45,971 nt of DNA from Methylococcales bacterium (GCA_028713055.1 JAQTOX010000005.1:1-45971); one strand, 5' to 3'. Shown: positions 1-8,857, counted from the first letter of the stretch. Notes: generated by a model not told the origin, from the sequence alone. A program made the numbers and translations.

Positions 1-445
1 AAGGTACTAAAACCCAATGTGCAGCAGATAGTGCATTTAAAAGTAAATTATCTAGCGTAGGAGGCGTATCAATAATGACTAAGTCAAATCGTGAAGTAAT
101 CGATTTATCTGCTAATGCCGATACTAATCGGCGTTCATCTTTACCACTGTTACCGTGTTGAAATGTTGGATCGGCGGGTAAAAGGGAAAGATTATCTATC
201 GACGTTTCGCGTATAGCATCAACAAGCTGAAAAGTTGGCGATGTGAAAATATCATGAACGGCTGCCTGCCCTAGACCCATTTTTATACCCAAGCCCACCG
301 CGCAATGCCCTTGAGAATCGAGGTCAATAAGTAATACCCGCCGCCCAACCGCTGCAAATTCAGCTGCTAAATTTACAGAAACTGTCGTTTTACCCGCACC
401 GCCTTTACGATTGGTAATAACTAAAACTGGAACAGAGGAGTTCAT
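1..445 (-). CDS. ParA-family ATPase (3' end outside window)
   Basis: This is a ParA/MinD-type deviant Walker ATPase, read by hand because the ORF track omits it; it runs off the left edge. The visible 148 codons begin MNSSVPVLVITN and carry the deviant P-loop KGGAGKTT, the DLDSQGH switch-I region and a VIIDTPP Walker B, so the nucleotide-binding core looks intact. Its ATG overlaps the stop of the upstream cheY by four bases (ATGA), so the two are probably translationally coupled. ParA homologues in chemotaxis operons (PpfA of Rhodobacter, ParC of Vibrio) position or segregate chemosensory clusters. Given its place at the end of this chemotaxis block and the soluble receptor in the block, that role is more likely than plasmid or chromosome partition. 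There is no parB beside it. The C-terminal half is not visible. Confidence 0.9.
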   Translation of the reverse strand, partial: MNSSVPVLVITNRKGGAGKTTVSVNLAAEFAAVGRRVLLIDLDSQGHCAVGLGIKMGLGQAAVHDIFTSPTFQLVDAIRETSIDNLSLLPADPTFQHGNSGKDERRLVSALADKSITSRFDLVIIDTPPTLDNLLLNALSAAHWVLVP

Positions 446-813
446 AATCCCAAGGCGTGCTGTACAGCTTCACGTAATTGATCACGGGTAAATGGTTTAG
501 ATAAAATGCCTTTCACCCCCAACATTTCAGCTGATTCTAAATTGAATTCCGCCGTAATGGCACGCCGTCCTCCTGAAATAGCAATGATGGCAACATTCGG
601 ATTGCGACACAGTAATTCCGTAATTACTTCAATACCATCTTTATTGGGCATGATAATGTCAGTAATAACTAATTCGGGATTAAATTGATTAAAAACACGC
701 ATCCCGTCTACACCATCAAACGCAGTAACCACTTCATGCCCATCACGCGATAACATTTGCTTTAAGAGATCTCGCAATTGCTCTTCATCATCAATGATTA
801 ATATTCTCGCCAT
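442..813 (-). CDS. CheY-like single-domain response regulator
   Basis: This is a 123-residue stand-alone receiver domain, the usual CheY length. The acidic pocket is D8/D9, the phosphoacceptor is D52 in ITDIIMP, S80 takes the switch Ser/Thr position and K106 is the conserved lysine in SKPF. There is no output domain, so it should act by binding a partner. It lies 59 nt downstream of the membrane receptor gene and overlaps parA by four bases. The pocket DDEE and the GVKGILSKPF ending are closer to generic receivers than to flagellar-motor CheY. It could control the ParA protein or act as a phosphate sink; the sequence does not decide. Confidence 0.93.
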   Translation of the reverse strand: MARILIIDDEEQLRDLLKQMLSRDGHEVVTAFDGVDGMRVFNQFNPELVITDIIMPNKDGIEVITELLCRNPNVAIIAISGGRRAITAEFNLESAEMLGVKGILSKPFTRDQLREAVQHALGL

Positions 814-872
814 AACATTTCTCCTTATTAAAAAACTAAAATTGCTGATTCATTCTCACACAACGTCACGAA

Positions 873-2483
873 TTAAAAAAGCTCAAATTTCGGTGGCTGA
901 TCTCCGTCATCACTCGAGTTTAAACTATTACCATGATACGACTCTTCTTCAAGATAACCGTTCAACACGGCATTTAAAGCGGTGGCAAAGTCATCCATAT
1001 TATTACCTGATGTAACATCTAATTGAATGGCAAACTCTTGCAACAATTCATTTCGTCGTTGCATCGCAGCTTGCATTCGCTCAATACGTTGTCGAACAAT
1101 GTCTTGATATTGGATACTCCCCAAAATTTCAGAAATATCCTGTGCTAATTTCATATTACTTTGGTTAATAACAGTGAATAACGTTTTATAATACTGACGC
1201 ATATCCTCATGACCTTCTTGCAATTTTTTCACTGAATCCATCATTTGCGCCGCTTCGTTCATCTGCTGCATGACTTCTTCTAAAAATTTGAATTTTAAAC
1301 CTTCGTGAATGGTATGACGAGCTGTGTCCAGCCCTGCTTCAATCATTTCAGCAGCTTTGTTAGAATTTACTGCCAATTTACGTACTTCGTCAGCAACAAT
1401 TTTAAATCCTAGTCCTGCATCACCAGCATGTGCTGCTTGAATCGCGGCATTAACAGCGAGAATATCTGTTTGAAAACTAATTTCCTTAATGCTATCGACT
1501 AAATAGCTCAACGAATCAATCACGCCACTTGCACTTTGAATCGCTTGAATATCCCTCTGAATTTTTTCTGGAATATCTTGGATAAAATGTCCGATCCGCA
1601 CGATATAGCCCACACTTTCATCAACACCATTTTCCATCGCGTTGATTTTAGAAATCGTCTCTGTGATATAACGCACTAGATTGCCAGCCTGATCACTTAA
1701 ATCACGCATTAACGTAATCAAAGTAAATGCGGAGTCATTAGTGTCATGTGTAACAACTTCCAATTGTTTTTTCACTACATTATCGATAAGCAAATGTGTT
1801 TCAAGTACATCTCCCATCTGCCTAATACACGCAAATAGCTGTGATGTATCTTGTTGTTGATTTTGCGGTACAGTCGCCAATTCACGGCGTAAATTCAACA
1901 AAAGTTGTTGTGTTTCGTTAATCCGCTCGCGCAACTGATTATCGATATTTTGACTAACGTGCAAATACTGCGTAATTGTCTCAGCGGTTTTGTCAATCAA
2001 TGGAATGAATGACTGGCGTGCTTCTTCGAGGCTTTCATTACTACCCATTTGCAATGCACTAAGTAACGATTGTACTTGTTCAGACATTATTGCAACGCAT
2101 TGGATTAGCGTTGCAGCTAACATGTCAGCGGGATTTTCAATACCCCCTACGGCTGTATTTTTGATACCTAACGCGCTTTCAACTTGGCGAGTAATGCTGT
2201 TGAGAATATGGCGCAGTTTTTCATTCGTCGTATGAACACGCTCTTCGGGGGATAAAACTTGGGGAGATTGAATTGTTTTCAGTAAAAACCACTGCGCTCC
2301 TAACGCAATCACCATCGCTAAACCTAAAAACACCACTTCTTTAAAACTACCCAATTGCGTTTCTAAATAACTACTTAAAAACACAGCACTCACCATGAGT
2401 AGCAGCAGCGCACCCATGCTGGTAAGTAAAATGCGTCCTGCCTCGCTTTTAAAATCGATGATGTTTTTGGTTTTTATTGCCAT
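873..2483 (-). CDS. Methyl-accepting chemotaxis protein without a sensor domain, with CheZ-like C-terminal helix
   Basis: This is a 536-residue transducer. Two membrane segments (about 17-38 and 48-68) are joined by a loop of about ten residues, so there is no periplasmic ligand-binding domain. A long coiled coil follows, and the CheA/CheW-contacting hairpin tip lies at about 336-372 (TDILAVNAAIQAAHAG ... ADEVRKLA). Near the C terminus, residues 456-470 read SIQYQDIVRQRIERM. D461 and Q465 reproduce the DxxxQ spacing of the catalytic Asp and Gln of the CheZ phosphatase. It may sense membrane or cytoplasmic state, or pass input from another receptor. It starts 3 nt after the upstream cheY stop, so they form one transcription unit. 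The receptor assignment is firm; the phosphatase idea is inference. Confidence 0.92.
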   Translation of the reverse strand: MAIKTKNIIDFKSEAGRILLTSMGALLLLMVSAVFLSSYLETQLGSFKEVVFLGLAMVIALGAQWFLLKTIQSPQVLSPEERVHTTNEKLRHILNSITRQVESALGIKNTAVGGIENPADMLAATLIQCVAIMSEQVQSLLSALQMGSNESLEEARQSFIPLIDKTAETITQYLHVSQNIDNQLRERINETQQLLLNLRRELATVPQNQQQDTSQLFACIRQMGDVLETHLLIDNVVKKQLEVVTHDTNDSAFTLITLMRDLSDQAGNLVRYITETISKINAMENGVDESVGYIVRIGHFIQDIPEKIQRDIQAIQSASGVIDSLSYLVDSIKEISFQTDILAVNAAIQAAHAGDAGLGFKIVADEVRKLAVNSNKAAEMIEAGLDTARHTIHEGLKFKFLEEVMQQMNEAAQMMDSVKKLQEGHEDMRQYYKTLFTVINQSNMKLAQDISEILGSIQYQDIVRQRIERMQAAMQRRNELLQEFAIQLDVTSGNNMDDFATALNAVLNGYLEEESYHGNSLNSSDDGDQPPKFELF

Positions 2484-2486
2484 AAC

Positions 2487-2861
2487 TTACGCCCCAGGCA
2501 AAACTTGCTTAATGATTTTCAACAAGTCAGCGCCACCCACTGGCTTCACTAACCAACCAGTTGCACCAGCAGCTTTACCTTCGTCACGTTTACCCTGACT
2601 CGCCTCCGTGGTTAACGTCAAAATAGGCATAAATCGAAAACCAGGTAATACGCGTGCTTTTTTAATCAATTCAATACCGCCCATGTTCGGCATATTGATA
2701 TCGGTAATGATTAAATCGGGTTTTAAACCGGCGGTAAGTTTTGCGAGCGCCTTCACCCCATCTTCAGCAGTTTCGACTTTAAACCCCGCAATTTCTAAAT
2801 TGTTTTTTACACTCATCAACATCGTTACCGAATCGTCTACGAGTAAAATTGTTTTTGCCAT
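2487..2861 (-). CDS. cheY: CheY response regulator
   Basis: This is a 124-residue receiver domain: D9/D10 acidic pocket, phosphoacceptor D54 in ITDINMP, T84 switch residue in TLTTE, and K106 in LVKPVGG. The motifs are those of a chemotaxis CheY phosphorylated by CheA. It is the first gene after the 174-nt gap that separates it from the cheA operon, and lies 3 nt before the membrane receptor gene. It is one of three CheY-type proteins in this cluster. Which one binds the flagellar or pilus motor cannot be read from sequence alone. Confidence 0.93.
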   Translation of the reverse strand: MAKTILLVDDSVTMLMSVKNNLEIAGFKVETAEDGVKALAKLTAGLKPDLIITDINMPNMGGIELIKKARVLPGFRFMPILTLTTEASQGKRDEGKAAGATGWLVKPVGGADLLKIIKQVLPGA

Positions 2862-3035
2862 GAATTCTCACCTAAATTTGTTCAATGTAAAAATACTTCG
2901 ATTTGCACGTTAATGATTGACAATTTATGGCAAGTGAAAGCCTAGCCATATTATGAAGATAGGCTTATGTCTACCGTGTACGTGCCATATTTAACCACAA
3001 AATATAGTTCTACGCTAAATGCTAGGAACTACGGG
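2862..3035. other. Intergenic gap inside the chemotaxis cluster
   Basis: These 174 nt are the only sizeable break in the chemotaxis block. I see no ORF in them. They hold two short inverted repeats: AAGCCTA/TAGGCTT (2938-2944 and 2960-2966) and the hairpin at 3005-3031 listed separately as a possible terminator. A promoter for the downstream cheY-receptor-cheY-parA unit probably lies here, but no convincing -35/-10 pair could be picked by eye. Confidence 0.5.
2995..3031 (-). terminator. Possible terminator after the cheA operon
   Basis: Just downstream of the STAS-like gene stop, on the minus strand, TAGTTC pairs with GAACTA (plus-strand 3005-3010 and 3026-3031). Extra inner pairs with bulges surround a small AT-rich loop, and the run TATTTTG follows. 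The stem is imperfect and the U-run is broken, so this may be a weak or partial terminator that lets some transcription through to the second half of the cluster. Confidence 0.4.
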
Positions 3036-3269
3036 CTAACGTAACAACGGCTCCAGCCATAATTGTAAATCTTCATCTTTTGACCATGCCACAACGGGTG
3101 GTTTTACCGCCATCAAAACTTGCAAATTTGACGCATGAATATGAGTACACGTCGTAAAATTGACTTTGCCTTTCGGATTTTTTTGGAACCATTCTAACAA
3201 AGCTTCTGCATCTTCAACGCCCACAAAATCGTCAAATACCGCCAGTGATTTTTTATATTCAATTGCCAT
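3036..3269 (-). CDS. Small STAS-like protein of the chemotaxis operon
   Basis: This is a 77-residue cytoplasmic protein starting 2 nt after the cheA stop. The core KGKVNFTTCTHIHASNLQVLMA has the strand, short loop and helix pattern of STAS-domain proteins (anti-sigma-factor antagonist and MlaB type), and the tail is KDEDLQLWLEPLLR. At 77 residues it is shorter than a full STAS domain of about 100. No Ser or Thr can be picked confidently as a phosphorylation site; the THIHAS segment is the place to look. Small STAS-like proteins are found beside CheA in other chemosensory operons, and tight coupling suggests a CheA partner or an adaptor. The fold is moderately supported and the function is unknown. 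Confidence 0.65.
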   Translation of the reverse strand: MAIEYKKSLAVFDDFVGVEDAEALLEWFQKNPKGKVNFTTCTHIHASNLQVLMAVKPPVVAWSKDEDLQLWLEPLLR

Positions 3270-3271
3270 AA

Positions 3272-5935
3272 CTAAATTAACTCCCGTGGATTTAACACCA
3301 TTAACACCGAACCATCACCCAATAATGCGGCACCCGAATAACCTGCCAAACCGCCTAAAATACCCGTCATTGGCTTGAGAATAATATCCACGGTTTCACG
3401 AAATTCATCGACCAAAATACCGACGTGTTCACCATGTACGCGCAAAATCAAAGTCGCAAATTCATTGTCTTCATTCGGTAATTGTTCAACGTTGCTTGCT
3501 AATAAATCATTCAATGATAACAACGGCACAATGCGACCACGCAATACCGTCGTTTGTTTTTGTTTAATTCTTTGTATGTGTGAATGCGGCACACGCACAG
3601 TTTCGACCACTATATCCATCGGCACACCAAAGATTTGTTGATTCGATTGAATAATCATCACATTCGTCACCGCCATCGACAACGGCAACGACAAATAAAG
3701 TCGCGTACCTTTGCCAACTTCGCTTTCAATGCCAACTGTACCATTTACTTTTTCGACTGCCGAACGCACCACATCCATGCCTACGCCCCGCCCAGACAAA
3801 TCGGAAATCACGTCCGCCGTCGAAAAACCTGCCGCAAAAACCAAATTCACCGCATCTTGATCGCTAATACGTTCAAGCGTGGTTTCGTCGATTAAACCTT
3901 TTTCATAGGCTTTGTGTTTGATAATTTCTGGATCGATACCTTTGCCATCGTCGATAATTTCAATCAGCACACGATCAGATTCTTGACTGGCTCGAATCAA
4001 TAATTTACCCGTTACCGATTTACCGACAGCAAGCCGAACATCGGGCATTTCTAAACCATGATCCAAACTGTTACGAACAATATGAATCAGCGGATCCGAT
4101 AAGGCTTCAATAATATTTTTATCCGCTTCAGTCGCTTCGCCTTCTAAAACCAACTCGACTTCTTTACCCAATTTGCGCGAAATATCGCGCACCATTCGTG
4201 GAAAACGTTGAAAAATAAACGAAACCGGCATCATGCGAACTTGCATAATCGTATCTTGCATCTCTTCGGCAACTCGATTGATAACCGCATATTGCGCTTT
4301 AATTTCTCTTGCCAAATCCCGTACACCAAATACCGTTTCAGCACGATTCGCCAAGTATGGCAGCGCATTTTTTGCCACCACCATTTCACCAATTAAATTC
4401 ATTAACCGATCTATTTTATCTTGGTCAACTTTAAGCATTTTAGACGCGGCAACGGCACCAGTTATAACGGCATCTTCAGTACGCCGCCCGAATTTAACTT
4501 CGTTTTGTGTTGCTAAATTGCTGACAATGATTGGTGCTTCTTCGGCAGTAAAGACTAATTCTTGTGTACTTGCTGATGAATTGTTCAACCAGTCCAACAA
4601 TGGCTCGGGTGAATTTTTTGTCAGTGCAAGCTGCAATGCACTTTCAATACTTTCGACTTCATGTAATTTCTGTACAGCACGATAACAACCTAATAATGTT
4701 GCTGCTATGGATTTCAATCGACCAGCAGACCATGTGCCACCTAAACTTAAAATTTCACGCTGCGTGTTAATCACCACATTAAAATCACGCAATAATGTAT
4801 CGGATAATTCTGAAAGGTTCACCGATACGGAGGGCATAACCGTGACCATATCACGCGGTTCATTCATTTCCATTATGGATGACGACCAATCAGGTGGGGT
4901 CTGTGCGCGTAAAGTATTCAATAAAGTACGTTGTGCTGATTTATTTTCTGGTTCAACGTCAACAAGTTGTAATGCCCAACGTAATACGGAAGATGACCAT
5001 AATTCTGGTGAAGATAGTTCTAACATTGTGTTGATTGTGCGAATCAACGTCTCAATTTCATCTTTGTCTAATAATGCCAGAACATTGTTAATAAAATCGT
5101 CATCTATCGCTTGACTGTCTTTTCTACCATTAGGTTTTACAAACGCTAATGCAGGAATTTTCACACGATGAATTTGATCGGGAACGTAACGAAACAAATC
5201 GTCCAATTCCACCGCCGGTGCAATCGTCAACAATTGAAATACAAGTTGACTGCTGAACACATCCATTTCCGCCAATGTCGATGAAGTGTTATTTAAAATA
5301 ACGTGCCGCCATGCCGTATCGGGAATTTGTCGCGCTAAGAAGAATGGATCTTCACCTTTAAAAAAACATTCAGGTTCAGGTGTATATTCGAGCCAAAATA
5401 CCGTTTCTCCATCAATCGAACAACGATACAAACCCATTGCAACCGTTTCTGGCAAATCCAATTCCGGTAATTCTGACCATGAAATTGCTTTTACCGCTAA
5501 ACCATCTTCAGTGTAGGTTTCAATTGCAACTGGCACATATACAGCGTTATGGGCATTTAATAAAGCACGTAATGCTTTTGTTAATTCTGTTGATGTTGCA
5601 AAATGATTGCTGCCGGTTTTTCCTGTAATTTCGATTTCATCCATCAAAGAACCCACAAAATCCATTGCTTCCAACAATTGATCCGCAAGGGTTTGAGAAT
5701 AATTGACGCGCCCATTACGCACAGCATCCATTAAATCTTCGCTGGCGTGTAGCACACAGGTCATTTCAGGAAAGTCGAAAAGTCCGCTATTTCCTTTTAA
5801 CGTATGCACAAAACGGAATAACTCAGCCATTAACGGTGTACTGGTCGGATCACTTTCCAACTGCATGAGTTTTTCGCCAATACCTTGTAGAAAATCTCGC
5901 GCCTCAGATAAAAATTGTTCTAATAAACTGTTCAT
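3272..5935 (-). CDS. cheA: Chemotaxis histidine kinase CheA
   Basis: CheA autophosphorylates and passes phosphate to CheY and CheB. This one has 887 residues against about 650 for E. coli CheA. Residues 1-105 are the HPt (P1) domain with phosphorylatable H44 in FVHTLKGNSG. Residues 500-560 are the dimerisation helices (KIDRLMNLIGEMVVAKN). The ATPase has its N-box at about 618-629 (HIVRNSLDHGLE), DDGKGID at 662-668 and GRGVGMDVV at 715-723. Residues 750-887 are the CheW-like P5 domain. The extra length is a 390-residue stretch (about 110-500) between P1 and the kinase core, in which I cannot recognise a standard P2. The stop of the upstream cheY overlaps the cheA start by one base. Confidence 0.97.
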   Translation of the reverse strand: MNSLLEQFLSEARDFLQGIGEKLMQLESDPTSTPLMAELFRFVHTLKGNSGLFDFPEMTCVLHASEDLMDAVRNGRVNYSQTLADQLLEAMDFVGSLMDEIEITGKTGSNHFATSTELTKALRALLNAHNAVYVPVAIETYTEDGLAVKAISWSELPELDLPETVAMGLYRCSIDGETVFWLEYTPEPECFFKGEDPFFLARQIPDTAWRHVILNNTSSTLAEMDVFSSQLVFQLLTIAPAVELDDLFRYVPDQIHRVKIPALAFVKPNGRKDSQAIDDDFINNVLALLDKDEIETLIRTINTMLELSSPELWSSSVLRWALQLVDVEPENKSAQRTLLNTLRAQTPPDWSSSIMEMNEPRDMVTVMPSVSVNLSELSDTLLRDFNVVINTQREILSLGGTWSAGRLKSIAATLLGCYRAVQKLHEVESIESALQLALTKNSPEPLLDWLNNSSASTQELVFTAEEAPIIVSNLATQNEVKFGRRTEDAVITGAVAASKMLKVDQDKIDRLMNLIGEMVVAKNALPYLANRAETVFGVRDLAREIKAQYAVINRVAEEMQDTIMQVRMMPVSFIFQRFPRMVRDISRKLGKEVELVLEGEATEADKNIIEALSDPLIHIVRNSLDHGLEMPDVRLAVGKSVTGKLLIRASQESDRVLIEIIDDGKGIDPEIIKHKAYEKGLIDETTLERISDQDAVNLVFAAGFSTADVISDLSGRGVGMDVVRSAVEKVNGTVGIESEVGKGTRLYLSLPLSMAVTNVMIIQSNQQIFGVPMDIVVETVRVPHSHIQRIKQKQTTVLRGRIVPLLSLNDLLASNVEQLPNEDNEFATLILRVHGEHVGILVDEFRETVDIILKPMTGILGGLAGYSGAALLGDGSVLMVLNPRELI

Positions 5936-6306
5936 TACGCGACCTCTCCGAGTAACAGCCTAGTGTAGCTGAGTAATTCAGTAGGTTTAAGCGGTTTGGT
6001 TAAATACAAATTTGCCCCCGCTGCATAACCTAAAACCTTGTCATTTTCACCCATTTCAGTTGATACCATAATGGCTGGCGACTGCACAGCATCTTCTTGG
6101 CGACGAAATTCATTTAAAAATCCGTAACCGTCTAATTTCGGCATATTGACATCAACAACGTAGAGGTCATAAGGTTTCACCAAAGCTTTTTCTAAAGCTT
6201 CAATACCGTTGATCGCTTCATCGACGCTATATCCTGCGCTTTCTAAAATATTTCGGTGATAAAGTCGTACCGTTGCCGCATCGTCAATGACGAGTATTTG
6301 TTTCAT
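5935..6306 (-). CDS. cheY: CheY response regulator (cheA-coupled)
   Basis: This is a 123-residue receiver domain with D8/D9, phosphoacceptor D52 in VVDVNMP, S82 in the VSTE segment and K104 in LTKPLKP. It is wedged between cheR (ATGA overlap upstream) and cheA (one-base overlap downstream), so its output is probably stoichiometric with the kinase. That makes it the best candidate for the main CheA phosphate acceptor among the three CheYs here. Confidence 0.95.
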   Translation of the reverse strand: MKQILVIDDAATVRLYHRNILESAGYSVDEAINGIEALEKALVKPYDLYVVDVNMPKLDGYGFLNEFRRQEDAVQSPAIMVSTEMGENDKVLGYAAGANLYLTKPLKPTELLSYTRLLLGEVA

Positions 6307-7145
6307 AATGCCTCCAATGGTTTTTGATAGACGATAGCTTCGGGAAATTTACGTACACGGAAAAGCGAAGAAATACGACTCATTGATTCTGAATGTCCTA
6401 AACAGACAAAACCACCCGTTTTCATAGCATCAAAAAACATTTCAGCTACTTGCCGCCGCGAGGCATCATCAAAATAGATCAGTAAATTACGGCAAAAAAT
6501 AATATCGATATTTCGATAAGGGCGCACATCCGCAGAATTCACGATATTAACGCGACTAAATTCCACTGCGGCGCGTAAGTCATCACAAATTTGATAACCT
6601 TCATCTTGATAATGAAAGTATTTTGCCAAAAATTCTTTGGGTAAGTGTTGAACTGATCGTGCAGAATAATGTCCCCGTTTCGCATGTTCAATCATAGTGG
6701 TATCAATGTCGGATGACATAATTTCAACATCCCAATCGTTAATCCCCGCCCAGTATTCAAGCAAATAAATTGCAATCGAATAAGGCTCCTCACCGGATGA
6801 TGATGGTACTGACCAAATTCGAATTGGCGATTTATCAGTTTTTCTTTGCGTAATTTCGTGCATTAACGAATTTACTAAACATTTAAATTGATATTCTTCA
6901 CGAAAAAAATAGGTTTCATTCACTGTCATCGTATTCACTAAGTTTTGCAACTCATTGCCCGATGCTTCAAAACGTAACATATTAAAATAAATACGAAAAT
7001 TTCCTGATTCAGTTGCTTCAATTCGGTCGATTAGACGTTTATCCACAAAATAACGTTTGGAATGATCAAATACAATTCCAGTTTTGCGATAAAAAAATTC
7101 TTTGAATTTCAAAAAATCTTCGTCACTAATCGTGATGGCAGACAT
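6303..7145 (-). CDS. cheR: Chemoreceptor glutamate methyltransferase CheR
   Basis: CheR transfers methyl groups from S-adenosylmethionine to receptor glutamates for adaptation. The 280-residue protein has the N-terminal helical domain, then NETYFFRE, the SAM-binding segment WSVPSSSGEEPYSIA, the SSDIDTTMIEHAKRG acceptor strand and DIIFCRNLLIYFD. The usual Cys-Ser or Ala-Cys-Ser in the SAM loop is PSSS here, a mild variant. No C-terminal receptor-tethering extension is seen. The HEAT-repeat gene stops one base before its start and the downstream cheY overlaps it by four bases. With CheB in the same operon, the system should adapt by methylation. Confidence 0.96.
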   Translation of the reverse strand: MSAITISDEDFLKFKEFFYRKTGIVFDHSKRYFVDKRLIDRIEATESGNFRIYFNMLRFEASGNELQNLVNTMTVNETYFFREEYQFKCLVNSLMHEITQRKTDKSPIRIWSVPSSSGEEPYSIAIYLLEYWAGINDWDVEIMSSDIDTTMIEHAKRGHYSARSVQHLPKEFLAKYFHYQDEGYQICDDLRAAVEFSRVNIVNSADVRPYRNIDIIFCRNLLIYFDDASRRQVAEMFFDAMKTGGFVCLGHSESMSRISSLFRVRKFPEAIVYQKPLEAL

Positions 7146-7793
7146 TTAATGACTCCCCTCTTCAATGCGCTTCAATGCTAAATCAACCGAAAAACAAATA
7201 TACGGTTCGTCTTCAAAACGTATTTTTAATTGTTTAAGCGCGGGAATAGAGCGTTCGGATCCCACTTCACTTAGCAAATCTACTGCCGTCGCGCAAACGT
7301 TCAGGTGTGAGTCTTTTTCAATAACATTGAGCAACCACTGTTCAACATTTTTATGACGTAAGGATTCCAAAATGTTTACGGCAAAAATCCGCACGTCTGA
7401 ATCCGAATCTGTTAACAAGGTGCTGATAATTGGCTCAACTTCATTTGGAGATTCTTTTAAAACTCCGATAGCTTCATTGCGTAGCGCAGCTTCTTCGCTT
7501 CGTAGACAATGAACTAAACCTGCTATTGCAACGTCATCCCCTAAGTGTGCTAACGCATTCAGAATAGCCGTCCGCACGCCAGCGTTGTTTTCCACAACCA
7601 AACGATCAACTAACACTGAACTCACATCAGGCATTTCTGCTAAATCACGTACTGCCCAACGTCGAGCAGTTGAATCTTCGGAATATAACTCTTCGACAAG
7701 TCCAGTGAAATCACGATTATTTATACGATCGTCATGATTAGTGCATTGAATTTTCGGAACTTGTTTTTTTATAATCGGCATACATTCCTTCAA
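7146..7793 (-). CDS. HEAT-repeat protein in the chemotaxis operon
   Basis: This 215-residue soluble protein has about five HEAT/PBS-lyase-type helical repeats after a polar N terminus of about 28 residues. The repeat signature is seen in phrases such as DSTARRWAVRDLAEMPD, NAGVRTAILNALAHLGD, EAALRNEAIGVLKE and DSDVRIFAVNILESLRH, with the usual Asp, Arg and Ala spacing of 30-32 residues. There is no catalytic motif, so a protein-protein adaptor is the reasonable reading. It lies between cheB (3 nt) and cheR (adjacent), which suggests a partner among the adaptation enzymes or receptors. HEAT proteins are known beside chemosensory genes in several lineages, but I know of no assigned role for this one. 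Confidence 0.85.
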   Translation of the reverse strand: MKECMPIIKKQVPKIQCTNHDDRINNRDFTGLVEELYSEDSTARRWAVRDLAEMPDVSSVLVDRLVVENNAGVRTAILNALAHLGDDVAIAGLVHCLRSEEAALRNEAIGVLKESPNEVEPIISTLLTDSDSDVRIFAVNILESLRHKNVEQWLLNVIEKDSHLNVCATAVDLLSEVGSERSIPALKQLKIRFEDEPYICFSVDLALKRIEEGSH

Positions 7794-7796
7794 TTT

Positions 7797-8834
7797 TTAG
7801 TTGTTTGTCCACGCTAATACTTGACGAGTAATGCGCGTAGCCGGAAGTGTGACAGACGCACCATTACGGCTAATCAATTCTGCTGGCATACCAAATACCA
7901 CACAGGATTCTTTGCTTTCAGCGATGGTTTTACCACCGCGTTTTTTAATTTCTGTAAAAGCATCCGCACCGTCATACCCCATACCAGTAAGCATTACTGC
8001 AATAACTTTGGTCGCATCGTAATGATCTAACACGGAACGTCCTAATAATTCCACCGATGGATGCCAAGCAAAATCACTGTTTTCAGGTCTGGGCATAACT
8101 CGCGCTTTACCATCTCGTTGCGACACAGTCATGTCTGCACCGCCTTTTCCAATGTAAATCACCCCCGCTTCTAACTGCATTGGATGACTCGCTTCTATCA
8201 CACGCAACGCACACAATTTATCCATTCGCGCAGCAAACGGTGCTGTAAAACTATTTGGCATGTGTTGTGCGACCACTACCGGATAAGGAAAATCACTCGG
8301 AAACAGTGGCAACACTTCTTCTAATGTTCGAGGTCCTCCCGTTGAAACACCAATAATCACAATACCATTACTTGCAGCATGCGGTTCGGCTTTCACAATC
8401 GCACGGGCAGGAATAATAGGAGCGACGCGTGATATTTTGACTCGCGCTTTTGCCGCTGCCCGAACCTTACTCACAAGTTCTTTATTTATTGCATCGATCG
8501 ATAATGAAATCGTGCCGCCCGGTTTTGCAATGTAATCCACCGCACCTAAGGCTAAGGCTTCAAAAGTGGCTAACGCACCCTGCTCTGTCAACGATGACAC
8601 CATTACAACGGGAACTTTACGTTGTGCCATCATCGTTGATAGCGCAGTCAAACCATCCATTTCAGGCATGTTTATATCTAACGTCACCACATCAGGTTGA
8701 AAGCGCATATTTTCTTCCACGGCTTCTTTACCATTACGCGCCAGACGAATTTCAAAATCGCCTTGCTCCTCAAACACTGAGCTAAGTTGTCGCCGCATCA
8801 AAGCGGAATCGTCAACAATGAGTAGTTTTATCAT
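7797..8834 (-). CDS. cheB: Chemotaxis protein-glutamate methylesterase CheB
   Basis: CheB removes receptor methyl groups and is activated by CheA phosphorylation. The 345-residue protein has an N-terminal receiver (D8/D9, phosphoacceptor D53 in TLDINMP) and a C-terminal methylesterase. The catalytic triad is visible as S164 in GVSTGG, H191 in QHMPNSFTAPFA and D288 in MLTGMGYDGA. The length and both domains are standard, with no truncation. It lies 23 nt downstream of the triple-CheW gene and 3 nt upstream of the HEAT-repeat gene. Confidence 0.97.
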   Translation of the reverse strand: MIKLLIVDDSALMRRQLSSVFEEQGDFEIRLARNGKEAVEENMRFQPDVVTLDINMPEMDGLTALSTMMAQRKVPVVMVSSLTEQGALATFEALALGAVDYIAKPGGTISLSIDAINKELVSKVRAAAKARVKISRVAPIIPARAIVKAEPHAASNGIVIIGVSTGGPRTLEEVLPLFPSDFPYPVVVAQHMPNSFTAPFAARMDKLCALRVIEASHPMQLEAGVIYIGKGGADMTVSQRDGKARVMPRPENSDFAWHPSVELLGRSVLDHYDATKVIAVMLTGMGYDGADAFTEIKKRGGKTIAESKESCVVFGMPAELISRNGASVTLPATRITRQVLAWTNN

Positions 8835-8857
8835 GCCTAAATCAGTTCCTATTTTTG

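Noticed and set aside
1-445. Plasmid-type partition locus
   Set aside because: There is no parB or centromere-like repeat in view, and the gene is coupled to a chemotaxis response regulator, so a chemosensory ParA is more likely.
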